DNA from: Candidatus Saccharimonadota bacterium
GTDB taxonomy: Bacteria; Patescibacteriota; Saccharimonadia; Saccharimonadales; Saccharimonadaceae
Length of the DNA stretch: 64,000 bases
NCBI GenBank assembly: GCA_017460625.1
Contig: JAFUAT010000010.1
Span: 1-64,000, forward strand
Direction: 5' to 3'
The notes beneath the pieces were generated by a model that was given only the letters and a program-made list of their open reading frames with translations, ran no database searches and was not told the DNA's origin. The position numbers and the translations under genes are program-made. Of this stretch, positions 45,080 to 54,366 are shown piece by piece; position 1 is the first letter of the stretch; the number at the start of each line of letters is the position of its first letter.

Positions 45080-46438
45080 ATGAGCAAAAATTACGATTAC
45101 GACTATATTATCATCGGAAGTGGACCAGCCGGACGCACCGCCGCCCTTCGTCTTGCTACTGCCAAGAAAAAAGTTGCCATCGTGGATTTTCAAAATTTTG
45201 GTGGCACAGAAATCAATACACGCGATTTGCCATATGAACTTAGTCTAAACTTCGCTAAAAGCTACCATGACTTTGGTACTTCCCCAGCCGCAAGTGGTAG
45301 TTCCTGCCATTTTAATTTTCCGACCCTTCAGAGCACTATAGAAACACAGATTTCCATAAAACGAGATTCGTTAGTAAAAGAGTTTAAAGAAAAGCATATT
45401 ACTCTTATCCACGGATTTGCTCATTTTCTAGACAAAGAAACCATTGCCGTAGGCGAATACCGTTACACTGCCAAAAATTTCATTCTTTCCTCTGGTTCAA
45501 AATTAAAAGCCACCGAAATAGCAGGGCTTGATTCAGTTAAATTCTGGAGCCCAGACAATGTTTTATCACAAAAACGACTTCCAAAATTCGTTTTCGTTGT
45601 CGGTGGTGGCCCTACTGGTGTTCAAATCGCCGAATATTTTGCTATGCTTGGTGTCGGCGTCATCATTATGGAACGCGGTTCGCACTTGCTCCCACGCGAA
45701 GACGAAGACGTCTCAAGCGCCATCAGCGATTACTTTACCAGAGTCTTAGGTATCACCATCGTAACAAATGCCAAAGTTACCGCCATCACAGAAGATTATG
45801 CATCAAAAATCGTCGTGTTCATGAATGGTACAAACGAAAAAATGGTTCGCGTAGATTCCATTGTTCTTGCCACCGGCTCCGAGCCATTTCTTGATTACGG
45901 TCTCGAAAACGCCGGCGTAGATTATAAACGTACCGGTATCATAGTAGATAAATACTTTAATACCACCGCAAAAAACATTTATGCTATCGGCGATGCTACC
46001 AGCGGCGACTCATCTACCGAACGCTCAAGTTTAGAAGCAAATATACTAGCAACCAATCTCCTTCATCGTCAAAAAATAGTAATAAAACAATCCGATTTAC
46101 CTCGATGCATCAATATTTCTGAAGAAATCGCCACAATCGGCCTAAATGAACGTGATCTGCTCGCTCGTGACATCAAATGCAAACGCTCAGTTGTCTATCT
46201 CAAAGATATACCCACACTTACATCTCCAATCTATCAACACGGCTTTGTTAAACTTCTTACCGACCATTCAGGCCGTTTGCTTGGCGCCACCATAGTTGCA
46301 CCAGGAGCAAAATCCATCATTGGAGAACTGAGCCTAGCCAAATCTCACAAGCAAAGCTTAGAATCGCTTGCTTCCATTACACACCCAGCCAATTCACCAG
46401 CCACCGCCATCACTCTCGCCGCAAAGAAATTATTATAG
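45080..46438 (+). CDS. Dihydrolipoamide dehydrogenase-like flavoprotein without the redox disulfide
   Basis: 452 aa, close to the family's usual 460. FAD motif YIIIGSGPAGRTAALRLA, NAD motif FVFVVGGGPTGVQIAEYFA, and NIYAIGDATSG are present. The position of the catalytic CxxxxC (normally GGTCLNVGCIPSK) reads GGTEINTRDLPYE, with no cysteine. A C-terminal dimerisation domain remains (THPANSPATAI, where family members have the His-Pro catalytic pair). It may act as an NADH oxidase or other flavin reductase rather than a disulfide reductase. Confidence 0.85.
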   Translation: MSKNYDYDYIIIGSGPAGRTAALRLATAKKKVAIVDFQNFGGTEINTRDLPYELSLNFAKSYHDFGTSPAASGSSCHFNFPTLQSTIETQISIKRDSLVKEFKEKHITLIHGFAHFLDKETIAVGEYRYTAKNFILSSGSKLKATEIAGLDSVKFWSPDNVLSQKRLPKFVFVVGGGPTGVQIAEYFAMLGVGVIIMERGSHLLPREDEDVSSAISDYFTRVLGITIVTNAKVTAITEDYASKIVVFMNGTNEKMVRVDSIVLATGSEPFLDYGLENAGVDYKRTGIIVDKYFNTTAKNIYAIGDATSGDSSTERSSLEANILATNLLHRQKIVIKQSDLPRCINISEEIATIGLNERDLLARDIKCKRSVVYLKDIPTLTSPIYQHGFVKLLTDHSGRLLGATIVAPGAKSIIGELSLAKSHKQSLESLASITHPANSPATAITLAAKKLL

Positions 46439-46443
46439 TGCAC

Positions 46444-46485
46444 AAAAATCAGCCTAGATTAGGGGGGTAATCTAGGCTGATTTTT
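46444..46485. terminator. Bidirectional terminator
   Basis: Perfect 18-bp arms (AAAAATCAGCCTAGATTA and its complement) around GGGGGG. The A and T ends let it work on both strands, between the flavoprotein gene and tRNA-fMet. Confidence 0.9.
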
Positions 46486-46509
46486 GCTTTGAATGCTAAT
46501 TCAAAACTG

Positions 46510-46586
46510 TGGTTGTGGGGGTTGGATTTGAACCAACGACCTTTTGGTTATGAGCCAAACGAGCTACCAGGCTGCTCTACCCCACG
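46510..46586 (-). tRNA. Initiator tRNA-fMet (anticodon CAT)
   Basis: Starts with C and has the unpaired C1/A72 that marks initiators. The D-arm AGAGCAGCCTGGTAGCTC is typical. The anticodon is CAT and CCA is encoded. Confidence 0.95.
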
Positions 46587-46661
46587 AAATACATCCACTC
46601 ATCGAGTGTACCCCTATTATATACCACTTATTGACAAATGTCAAGACCTTTATGCTTCAAA

Positions 46662-47987
46662 TCAAAACGCAGGGAAAGGATAATTTAGTTCCCTGACAAC
46701 TGTCATCTGCTTTTTCACCCCTTCAGTACTAAGCACTTGCAAAGGTGTGTATGGGTAACCAAAGTCAAACGTCGCATCAGAAGTCTCTACTCTTGTTTCA
46801 ACTCTACGGAATAAATCATTTGCCCTACCAGTAGAATCAATCGATATTTGAGTATTTTTTATCTTTCTTTCACCACTTGCGCTCCCCGCAGCCTGCCTTG
46901 CTAAAGTAACTTCTCCGCATTTTGCACTGCTGTCCCCACAGATTAATTCAATAGAAAATTCCACATCCGGCTCTTCCTGATAATAAGGCAAAGACAGCGT
47001 TATATCGAAAGAATTATTATTTCTTGGTTTACCACCGATAGGGTCCGGTATTTCGATAATCGCACTACAGACAAATTCAACATCCATCTTAGGATAGCAT
47101 GTTACCGCCTTAGGATCATTTGTCTGCATCCGATCATTTGTCTTTACTACTTCACCAGCCGAAATAGACGTCTCCTTGTATTGTCCCTTTCCCGTTGCGT
47201 TACTTTCATGCGGAACCAGATACAAAGTTGCTCTATTAGTTCCCCCATCAGTCTTGTCAAAATCTGACAACTTAAAAGTACTCCCCGTCTGTACTAATTG
47301 CAACTCGACAGTCGGCGGATTACCAGCGCCACTACCACTATTTACACTTCCAAAACCACCAGAATTCGTAAATTTCAAATAAGAACTAGCTGGCACATCA
47401 TGTCGCACCAAGGTCCAGCTGACCCTGACCTTCGTCACGCTATTTGTATTAGCATCTCCAGTCTGCAGTCTTATTGTTTGTCTTGGTTTTTTAGAACCGA
47501 GCACCAATCTGTAATCGTCCATTTCAGTCTCAATCATTACACAAGTATATGCCTGATTCGTAGTGGTTTCTTTGCCGTCATTTGTCACAATAATACCACC
47601 AATTGGCACTTCTAGAGTTTCGGCTTTGCCAATCCGACCAAGGATGTGTCCAACCATATAGCAATCCGGCGCTTTCTCCACCCAATAAACAATATCCTGA
47701 CATGTTATATTACCTAAACTTCCGTTCACCGAGTAATTCGAATCAACCGTTACTCCAAGCTCCTTACATCTACGATAATTAGAAAATGCCACCTTTGCAT
47801 CTTCAATTCCAGCGAGAGCTGAATCATAAGCCGACTGAGAAAGATCATCGTTCGCACTTCTACTAATTTCCGAAATCACAACCATAGCAAAACTCGTTGC
47901 GATTACCATCAAAATCAAAGTCGAAAACGCCACTATATAAAAAGACGCAGCGCCTTTTTTCTTTTTCATTTCTTTTACCTTTCTCAT
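46662..47987 (-). CDS. Type IV pilus assembly-like exported protein (PilX-like position)
   Basis: 441 aa. A basic start (MRKVKEMKKKKGAASFYIVAF) and one membrane helix (STLILMVIATSFAMVVISEIS) without a clear prepilin Glu, then a long external domain with several cysteines. It follows two prepilins and overlaps the preceding gene (TAATG) behind GGAGGAG. This order is like minor-pilin operons where a PilX/PulK-type protein ends the cluster. Assignment to a family is by context. Confidence 0.7.
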   Translation of the reverse strand: MRKVKEMKKKKGAASFYIVAFSTLILMVIATSFAMVVISEISRSANDDLSQSAYDSALAGIEDAKVAFSNYRRCKELGVTVDSNYSVNGSLGNITCQDIVYWVEKAPDCYMVGHILGRIGKAETLEVPIGGIIVTNDGKETTTNQAYTCVMIETEMDDYRLVLGSKKPRQTIRLQTGDANTNSVTKVRVSWTLVRHDVPASSYLKFTNSGGFGSVNSGSGAGNPPTVELQLVQTGSTFKLSDFDKTDGGTNRATLYLVPHESNATGKGQYKETSISAGEVVKTNDRMQTNDPKAVTCYPKMDVEFVCSAIIEIPDPIGGKPRNNNSFDITLSLPYYQEEPDVEFSIELICGDSSAKCGEVTLARQAAGSASGERKIKNTQISIDSTGRANDLFRRVETRVETSDATFDFGYPYTPLQVLSTEGVKKQMTVVRELNYPFPAF

Positions 47988-48979
47988 TATGCTCCTCCAG
48001 CTTGTACAGCAAAGTTAAACTTATTAATCGCACAATATTCTAATTCTGTAAATTCGTCCGTGGGTGGTTTACAACTATTTCCTGCTTCTTTAATATTAAT
48101 TCCACCCCGCCTTGTTCCAAGCACAAATGACGCCGCATAAAATTGATTTACTCTTGTAGAACTAAGTGCCGGTTTTGCAACATATAGTTCATACAAAACC
48201 AAATCATTCGGACTGTTACTATCACCATACATAAGCTCTACTGCCCCATCATCAAAACTTTGAGCCTGTGCAAGCATTCTGCTACTAATAATAAACTCAT
48301 TTGATACTTTATCATTAGAATAATCCCCAAGCTTTACATAGTTATTATTAGAAAAACCATTTTGTTCACGCATTTTATTTATACATACCGATCGTTCCGT
48401 ATCGTATATTTTTAATAACCTAATACTATCATATTCCTGCTCAAACGACGCCGTAGTTTTATTCTCGTCTTTAATCCCTAGTACCGCTCGACTCGCTCCA
48501 ACCACTTCACGCTGATTGACGTTCGTACCTAGAAAATCAATATTTTCCGCACTCTCAAAATATCCCGAATTCCAAATATACGTATAAGTGCCAGTACAAA
48601 AAGCACCATAAACTGGCAAAGTACCAATGCTCTTTCCTTCAACCTTCACTTCTGCCGTTTTCGTTACCGAAATAAAACTATCAGCATTATCATCTTTGCA
48701 ATTTTTTTCATTTGTTTCGTTCACACTTCCACCGTATTCATAATACGCTTCGCACATTCTCGTCACCGGGTCAGAAGTCGCATTTTGTACTGACACCCTA
48801 AAATCATCAATTAAATCCATGCCCACTGTATTCACTTGTCCTAAAATCACACCACGTCGATACGATGCAGCTGTATTTTGAATCAAAAGCACCACTGTTA
48901 CCGACAAAATAGCAATAAAAATCAACGAAAGCGCTAGTTCAATCAAAGTAAAACCTTGCCTTCCAGTTTTCTTCATATT
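47987..48979 (-). CDS. Minor prepilin
   Basis: 330 aa from the ATG at 48979. Prepilin leader MKKTGRQG followed by FTLIELALSLIFIAILSVTVV, with Glu at position +5. The external domain has paired cysteines. A leaderless -10 upstream shows that it can be transcribed on its own as well as with the previous prepilin gene. Confidence 0.85.
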   Translation of the reverse strand, partial: NMKKTGRQGFTLIELALSLIFIAILSVTVVLLIQNTAASYRRGVILGQVNTVGMDLIDDFRVSVQNATSDPVTRMCEAYYEYGGSVNETNEKNCKDDNADSFISVTKTAEVKVEGKSIGTLPVYGAFCTGTYTYIWNSGYFESAENIDFLGTNVNQREVVGASRAVLGIKDENKTTASFEQEYDSIRLLKIYDTERSVCINKMREQNGFSNNNYVKLGDYSNDKVSNEFIISSRMLAQAQSFDDGAVELMYGDSNSPNDLVLYELYVAKPALSSTRVNQFYAASFVLGTRRGGINIKEAGNSCKPPTDEFTELEYCAINKFNFAVQAGGA

Positions 48980-48985
48980 TTTATT

Positions 48986-48991
48986 ATAGCA
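48986..48991 (-). promoter_or_regulatory. -10 box of the second prepilin gene, leaderless arrangement
   Basis: TATAAT after TGC lies six bases before the ATG at 48979. Confidence 0.8.
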
Positions 48992-49002
48992 TAAACTTTT
49001 TA

Positions 49003-49836
49003 TTATTTGCATTGGTTGTCTCCCCCATCCATGTCGATTTTTTGTACGCTAGCAGCATTTCTTGCATTACTAAGAATTCTAATATCTTGTCTTGACGAAA
49101 AAGCACTTCGACCAAGTTCGTCAGATGCCACACAAAAGTCCACTTCATCAATATAAAATCTATCGAAATACTGAGTTAAAAGATTATCAATCTTGCACGA
49201 CTCACTCCCATCAATACAACTTTGCCTTTGCGAAGCAACTTCAGCATTCACCTGAATAGTGCCGTCGTAAACTAAGGTGTTTACAGTTCCTGAACGTGGG
49301 TGTCTTACTACTAAAATTGATTTAGCCATTGGAGTCCCATCACGATTTTGTATCTCCGCCGACCATCTTGGTGCATATCGTTCCGGAGTCGCCAGCCTTA
49401 CATTTGTTATCTTGTTAATATTCGCACTGTCCCTATCCACAAAAACCACATTTGCACCAAGACTTTGCAGTAGCGGTAGCACCTGTCCGGAACCAATCCC
49501 ATACGTACTATCCGCTCTACCAATCACATCATAAGTAAAAATCTGCTGACCATCATTTGTCGTGTCTATAGGATTTCCAAGCATATCCGTAGTTTCACCA
49601 AATACCACCAGCTTGCCATAAATTGCCGTATTGCTATTCCCTGCTCCCGGACTCTGAGTGTTAGAGACCTGAGAATAAATTGATCTCAGAAATTCAGCAA
49701 AGTTATTTACCGAATCCTCGTATTTTTGACGAAAAATAGTTACATTCATCGCCGAAGCAATCCCAATAAAAAGTAATGCCGTTACAACCAAAAAGAGCGA
49801 AACTTCAACAAATGTAAAGCCTTTATGCTTACTCAT
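49003..49836 (-). CDS. Minor prepilin
   Basis: 277 aa from the ATG at 49836. Short leader MSKHKG followed by FTFVEVSLFLVVTALLFIGIASAM, again with Glu at +5. The external domain holds a cysteine pair (RQSCIDGSESCKID). It is the first of three minus-strand pilus-type genes that run to 46662, with tRNA-Ile immediately upstream on the other strand. Confidence 0.85.
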   Translation of the reverse strand: MSKHKGFTFVEVSLFLVVTALLFIGIASAMNVTIFRQKYEDSVNNFAEFLRSIYSQVSNTQSPGAGNSNTAIYGKLVVFGETTDMLGNPIDTTNDGQQIFTYDVIGRADSTYGIGSGQVLPLLQSLGANVVFVDRDSANINKITNVRLATPERYAPRWSAEIQNRDGTPMAKSILVVRHPRSGTVNTLVYDGTIQVNAEVASQRQSCIDGSESCKIDNLLTQYFDRFYIDEVDFCVASDELGRSAFSSRQDIRILSNARNAASVQKIDMDGGDNQCK

Positions 49837-49842
49837 ATCTAC

Positions 49843-49848
49843 ATTATA
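49843..49848 (-). promoter_or_regulatory. -10 box of the minor pilin cluster, leaderless arrangement
   Basis: TATAAT after TGC lies six bases before the ATG at 49836. Confidence 0.8.
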
Positions 49849-49877
49849 GCACAAAAACATGATATAATAGTATCAAT

Positions 49878-49954
49878 CGGGGTATAGCTCAGTTGGTTAG
49901 AGCATGCGTCTTATACACGCAGTGTCCTTGGTTCGAATCCAAGTACCCCGACCA
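49878..49954 (+). tRNA. tRNA-Ile (anticodon TAT)
   Basis: Acceptor CGGGGTA pairs with TACCCCG. The anticodon stem TGCGT/ACGCA encloses CTTATAC, reading TAT. The T-loop is standard and CCA is encoded. TATAAT lies eight bases upstream. Confidence 0.93.
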
Positions 49955-49970
49955 CCGTAGGAGCCGAATA

Positions 49971-49996
49971 AAAATCTCAAGTTATTGAGATTTTTT
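49971..49996 (+). terminator. Terminator after tRNA-Ile
   Basis: AAAATCTCAA-gtta-TTGAGATTTT stem with a T run. Confidence 0.85.
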
Positions 49997-50060
49997 GAGG
50001 CGACGCCCGGTGGTCTTTTGCAAAGCAAAAAAGACCAGACGAGTGAGCGAGCAAACAAAA

Positions 50061-50083
50061 AACCGCCAAGATGGCGGATTTTT
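50061..50083 (-). terminator. Terminator of the 50098 gene
   Basis: CCGCC-atctt-GGCGG stem with a T run on the minus strand. The same core as the hairpins near tRNA-Leu at 38.1 kb. Confidence 0.75.
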
Positions 50084-50097
50084 GCATGAATTAAAAA

Positions 50098-50301
50098 TTA
50101 TTTTTTCTTTAGAGTAAGGAAACCGTTCCTTGGGTTTTCGCAAACCATGCGATCATCAGGAAGATCACATGGAGTACCCTTGCCACCTTCAGCATTCTTA
50201 GTGAAGAAATAAATTGTTTGTTTCTTGCCACCACGCAAAGTAACTTCAGATTTATGTAGATAGTATTTTACACCTTTACCGTTGGTATGTTCGTAAGCCA
50301 T
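50098..50301 (-). CDS. Small conserved-looking protein
   Basis: 67 aa, basic, with a compact pattern: HTNGKGVKYYLHKSEVTLRGGKKQTIYFFTK, then CDLPDDRMVCENPRNGFLTLKKK. It starts behind a strong AAGGAGG and ends at a clear terminator, so it is certainly expressed. I recall similar small proteins in related genomes, but no function is known to me. The beta-rich pattern suggests a small nucleic-acid or protein-binding fold. Confidence 0.75.
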   Translation of the reverse strand: MAYEHTNGKGVKYYLHKSEVTLRGGKKQTIYFFTKNAEGGKGTPCDLPDDRMVCENPRNGFLTLKKK

Positions 50302-50412
50302 TTAAGCTTCCTCCTTAAGTTATTTTATATTCTTATCTTATGACCCCGCACCTAAAATGTCAATAGGTTTTCCCTACTTTTTTCTCATTTTTCTCTCTAT
50401 TTTTCCACTTTT

Positions 50413-51138
50413 TTATATAAACAACAGAGAGAGTCTAAGGATTACCCAAATAACAATCTTGATAAAAATTACAACAATTATCACTAGCGTAATTAAGATA
50501 AACCAACCAGCAAACGATGGAGTCCACACAGGTGATGCATAGTTATGGCGAAACAGCTCAGTAGAAGGAAGCGCTGCTACAATTGTATCTTGAATCTCCG
50601 AAGCAGACGGGTATTTATTTATCTCCGTCATCATACAGTTTATAAAATTCACATTATCCCAAGTCCAACCGTTAGCAAGCGCCAATGCCCGACAAGTTTC
50701 CCCAGCCATCCCATAAATATTACCATTCGGATTAGCATCTGACGTCATTTTAGCTTCCGCGTCCGCAAGCGCCGCCTGTGCTGCCCTTAAGTATTGGTGT
50801 TCAAGATAAAACGGCCCTGTTCCAAACCCTACCTTCTGTTCGCCATTATCCTCAATTACGTTCACTATAATATTCGAAAAAACAAATTCCTTTAACTCTA
50901 TTAGTCCTGATTCGATTTTCACATCATCGTTTTCAGCATCCGCAGCTAGTACCGCATCTCTAAGCTCCGTCATCCTAATATGATTTTGTCGAAGAAGAGT
51001 GGCATCAATAAATAAAAGCGGAACAAGCAAAAGCACTAACATCCAATTCTTAATTTTGAAATGCTTAAGCCCGCGTAGTCTTTTTTTCAAATCGTTACGC
51101 CAAGTCTTTAGTTTAAGCCTAATGCCCACCTTATCCAT
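50413..51138 (-). CDS. Membrane protein with two helices and an external domain
   Basis: 241 aa. A basic N-terminus (LKLKTWRNDLKKRLRGLKHFKIK), a first membrane helix (NWMLVLLLVPLLFIDATLL), an external domain of about 150 residues with two cysteines (ETCRAL, NFINCMMT), then a second C-terminal helix (AGWFILITLVIIVVIFIKIVIWVIL). Leaderless promoter. Family not recognised. It stands next to the FtsB-like gene. Confidence 0.7.
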   Translation of the reverse strand: MDKVGIRLKLKTWRNDLKKRLRGLKHFKIKNWMLVLLLVPLLFIDATLLRQNHIRMTELRDAVLAADAENDDVKIESGLIELKEFVFSNIIVNVIEDNGEQKVGFGTGPFYLEHQYLRAAQAALADAEAKMTSDANPNGNIYGMAGETCRALALANGWTWDNVNFINCMMTEINKYPSASEIQDTIVAALPSTELFRHNYASPVWTPSFAGWFILITLVIIVVIFIKIVIWVILRLSLLFI

Positions 51139-51144
51139 AATTAC

Positions 51145-51150
51145 ATTATA
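51145..51150 (-). promoter_or_regulatory. -10 box of the 50413 gene, leaderless arrangement
   Basis: TATAAT after TGG lies six bases before the ATG at 51138. Confidence 0.8.
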
Positions 51151-51157
51151 CCATCCT

Positions 51158-51586
51158 TTAAGGCCACAAATACATCATCCATTTTTCAAAATTCGAATAT
51201 TCTTTTTTCTCTTCTACTTCTACAGAAACTTCATTTAAATGTTTATTTTTCGCTTCTTCAGAATTTTCTGGTAAATACACCATCTTCTCACCCTCAAGTT
51301 GTTTATTTGCAAATTTTCTTGCTGCAAGCTCCTTATACTCGTCCGTTTCATAATACGCATTTTCAAGTTCCGCCGTTTCTATTTCCAAACGTTTTATTTC
51401 TAATTCTTTTTGTACAGCCCGTAAATTTTCTGAAAGTTCCCAGTTCTTACTCATCGCTTCCACCGAACGATAAGTCCAGGAAAGACATAAAATTATCGCA
51501 AGCATCAAAACTACATTTTCAATCGTCAAAAAATCATGCCGAAAATTATACTTTAGTCGTCTAAACTTAGTAGAAAAACCGTCCAT
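51158..51586 (-). CDS. FtsB/DivIC-like septum protein
   Basis: 142 aa. One membrane helix (about residues 24-42, NVVLMLAIILCLSWTYRSV), then a coiled coil (NLRAVQKELEIKRLEIETAELENAYYETDEY), then the short conserved KELAARKFANKQLEGEKMVYLPE segment. This is the layout of FtsB/DivIC, which link FtsQ and FtsL in the divisome. The motif is weak, so other small bitopic proteins are possible. A TATAAT lies 12 bases upstream of the ATG. Confidence 0.72.
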   Translation of the reverse strand: MDGFSTKFRRLKYNFRHDFLTIENVVLMLAIILCLSWTYRSVEAMSKNWELSENLRAVQKELEIKRLEIETAELENAYYETDEYKELAARKFANKQLEGEKMVYLPENSEEAKNKHLNEVSVEVEEKKEYSNFEKWMMYLWP

Positions 51587-51598
51587 ACTTATGTTTAA

Positions 51599-53185
51599 TT
51601 ATAACACTTTTATTAGCGATTTACCCCAGCTAGATGGATGTTCATTATAGCCGAGTAAAGTTGCAATTGTTGCCGCAACATTAGAAAGCCCCGGATTCAC
51701 TACACCAGACAGCTCATACTCTTTAGCATTCTTTGTATTATCATAAATGATAAAAGGGATTTGGTTCGTAGTATGAGCAGTTTTCTTATTACCATCTTCA
51801 TCCGTCAATTCTTCGGCGTTACCATGATCCGCCACAACTACTAACACTCCACCCAGCTTATCAACTTCATTTGCAATTCTCTCAAGCGATAAGTCAATTG
51901 CTTCCATCGCCATCATTGTTGCATTCACATCAGCTGTATGCCCCACCATATCACCACCAGGAAAATTCAATCTAATAAACTTATATTTAGAAATGTTATC
52001 AATCACCGCATCCGTTATTTCCGCTGATTTCATCCATGGTCTAGTCTCAAAAGGTCTAATATCCGATTCAATTTCAATAAATTCTTCCCCTCGTGCCTTT
52101 TCATAGCTACAACCATTAAAATAATACGTTACATGTCCAAATTTCACAGTTTCACTTACTGCAAGTTGAGACACGCCACGCGTCTCCAAAAATTTATTTA
52201 ACGTTTCTCTTACTTGTACAGGCTGAACCAAACGATGTTCTGGTACATGAGTATCAGAATTATATTCCGTCATCCCCACAAAATACACATCAGATGGCTG
52301 ATAATCCCCACGATCAAAATACGGAAAGTCCCAATAAGTAAACGCCTGCGCAATTTCAATTGCTCTATCTGCTCTAAAATCAAAATAAATAAACGCATCA
52401 CCTTTTTTCACTCGTCCAATCGGTTGATCCATATCATCAACAATTACAAACGGCTGTAAATTCTGATCCTGTACTTCCGGATTAATTCTTCTAAGAATCT
52501 GGATAGCCTCTTCTGGCGTCCTAAAATAATACTCCGCTTCACCTTTTACCATCATGTCAAAACCTTTTTTCACGATTCCCCAATCGTTCTCATATCTATC
52601 CGCCACGCAAACCATTCTACCACCACCCGAAGCAATTTTAATATTTGCATCCGGGAACTTTCTCACAAAGTTTTCAAATCTCTGAATAAAAATCGTTGAA
52701 GAAAACGGCGATACATCACGACCATCAAAAATCGCATGTACTCGCATTTCACGCACACCTTCATTATAAGCTCTAGTAATCATCTGTTCGAGATGTGCCA
52801 TATGACTGTGTACGCCACCATCCGAAAAAATCCCAGCAAAATGCAAAACCCCACCATTTAAACCTTTGGTTACAGCGCTCCGCCACGCATCAGAATTAAA
52901 AACTTCACCCTTATCAAACGCTGCATTAATAAGCGAAATACCATGCTTCAAAATTTGACCTGAACCCATTGTCGTATGTCCAACTTCTGAATTCCCCATC
53001 TGATCTGGCGTTAAACCAACCGCTTCACCAGAAGCATTAAGAGCCACGTGTAAATATTCTCTAGCTGCACTACCAAGAAAAGAAGTTCTCGCCCTGCTCA
53101 CTGCATTACCAGGTCCATCAGGAGCAAGTCCTACACCATCTAATATTGCGAGCACTACAGGCCCATCATACCGTAGCTTATCCAT
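51599..53185 (-). CDS. gpmI: Phosphoglycerate mutase, cofactor-independent
   Basis: 528 aa, the normal length. Interconverts 3- and 2-phosphoglycerate using two Mn2+. The alkaline-phosphatase-like fold is seen in LAILDGVGLAPDG, the catalytic serine loop MGNSEVGHTTMGSGQ, FDGRDV, ASGGGRMVCVADRYE, and the metal site FPGGDMVGHTADV with VVADHGNAEE. With pgk, pyk and pgi it forms the glycolytic set in this window. Leaderless. Confidence 0.96.
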   Translation of the reverse strand: MDKLRYDGPVVLAILDGVGLAPDGPGNAVSRARTSFLGSAAREYLHVALNASGEAVGLTPDQMGNSEVGHTTMGSGQILKHGISLINAAFDKGEVFNSDAWRSAVTKGLNGGVLHFAGIFSDGGVHSHMAHLEQMITRAYNEGVREMRVHAIFDGRDVSPFSSTIFIQRFENFVRKFPDANIKIASGGGRMVCVADRYENDWGIVKKGFDMMVKGEAEYYFRTPEEAIQILRRINPEVQDQNLQPFVIVDDMDQPIGRVKKGDAFIYFDFRADRAIEIAQAFTYWDFPYFDRGDYQPSDVYFVGMTEYNSDTHVPEHRLVQPVQVRETLNKFLETRGVSQLAVSETVKFGHVTYYFNGCSYEKARGEEFIEIESDIRPFETRPWMKSAEITDAVIDNISKYKFIRLNFPGGDMVGHTADVNATMMAMEAIDLSLERIANEVDKLGGVLVVVADHGNAEELTDEDGNKKTAHTTNQIPFIIYDNTKNAKEYELSGVVNPGLSNVAATIATLLGYNEHPSSWGKSLIKVL

Positions 53186-53191
53186 ACATTT

Positions 53192-53197
53192 ATTATA
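53192..53197 (-). promoter_or_regulatory. -10 box of gpmI, leaderless arrangement
   Basis: TATAAT lies six bases before the ATG at 53185. Confidence 0.8.
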
Positions 53198-53218
53198 TCA
53201 CAATTATAAAGCGCCAAT

Positions 53219-53252
53219 AAAAAAAGAACGAAACAACGTCCGTTCTTTTTTT
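53219..53252 (-). terminator. Terminator of the agmatine operon
   Basis: Twelve-base arms (AAAAAAAGAACG and CGTTCTTTTTTT) just after the aguA stop. Confidence 0.85.
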
Positions 53253-53259
53253 AGAAACC

Positions 53260-54354
53260 CTACGCTTTTGGCACTTGTTGTGTAATGCAATGAATATTGC
53301 CACCACCAAGCAAAATCTCGCGCGCATAAATCGGCTCAATTTTTCTATCCGGGAACAGTCTTGCTAAAGTTCGTACTGCTTCTTCGTCATGTGGATCACC
53401 GAAAATCGGCAAAATAATCGCACCATTGCAGTTATAATAATTAATATACGAAGCCGGAAGCCTATCACCTTCATTTCGTGGAAATGTTCCTTCAACCACG
53501 TCCACACCTTCCGATTCTTCCTTAGTAATAGTAATCGGATTTGGAACATGAATTTTTGTGATTTCCAATTTTCTTCCTTTTGCATCGGTCTCAGATTCCA
53601 AGTATTCTAGCGCTTTTACACTTCTTTCGTGTTGTGGATCATCTTCATTATCTTCCCAAGCAAGCACGACCTTCCCTGGAGCTACAAATTGACAAATGTT
53701 ATCCACGTGCCCATTTGTATCCTCATCTTTATAAATACCAAATGGAATCCAGAGTACTTTTTCAGCACCACAATAGTCAAGCAAATACTTTTCAATTTCC
53801 TCTTTCGACTTACCAGGATTTCTACCTTCATCAAGCAACGTTTCTTCCGTCACGAGCAAGGTCCCTTCGCCATCAGAATGAATCGAACCACCTTCAAGCA
53901 CAAAATCATCTGTCCTATATCTATCAACACCTTCAATCGCTGCCATTTTTGCAGCAATCATATCGTCTAAGTCCCATGGGAAGTAAATCCCATTGAACAA
54001 GCCACCGTAGCCATTAAAACACCAGTCAACAGCCCGCATTTCACCCTTGCCATTTACAACCATCGTTGCACCTGTATCGCGAATCCAAGAATCATTATTT
54101 GAAATTTCAACCACTTGTACATTTTCCATATTCATCCCCAGAACATGTGAATATTGTGATTGATTTACGCCAAGAATCACCGGTTCGTATTTTGCGATAG
54201 TTTCTACTACCTGACGAAAAGCTTTTTGTGCAGGTTTAGCACCGCCTCTCCAGTTATCTGGTCTTTCTGGCCACAACAGATATGTACATTTATGCGGAGC
54301 AAGTTCGCTCGGCATGTAAAATCCATCCGTCTTTGGAGTTGTATTCAATCTCAT
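53260..54354 (-). CDS. aguA: Agmatine deiminase
   Basis: 364 aa, normal length. Hydrolyses agmatine to N-carbamoylputrescine and ammonia. Family motifs: WPERPDNWR near the start, SNNDSWIRDTGATMVV, LEGGSIHSDGEGTLLVTEE, DTNGHVDNICQF, and the catalytic cysteine in GGGNIHCITQQ (about residue 356). It is the last gene of an operon with putrescine carbamoyltransferase and an antiporter. AAAGGAA lies before the ATG. Arginine deiminase is excluded because these motifs and the length are of agmatine deiminase. Confidence 0.95.
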   Translation of the reverse strand: MRLNTTPKTDGFYMPSELAPHKCTYLLWPERPDNWRGGAKPAQKAFRQVVETIAKYEPVILGVNQSQYSHVLGMNMENVQVVEISNNDSWIRDTGATMVVNGKGEMRAVDWCFNGYGGLFNGIYFPWDLDDMIAAKMAAIEGVDRYRTDDFVLEGGSIHSDGEGTLLVTEETLLDEGRNPGKSKEEIEKYLLDYCGAEKVLWIPFGIYKDEDTNGHVDNICQFVAPGKVVLAWEDNEDDPQHERSVKALEYLESETDAKGRKLEITKIHVPNPITITKEESEGVDVVEGTFPRNEGDRLPASYINYYNCNGAIILPIFGDPHDEEAVRTLARLFPDRKIEPIYAREILLGGGNIHCITQQVPKA

Positions 54355-54366
54355 AAAATATTCCTT

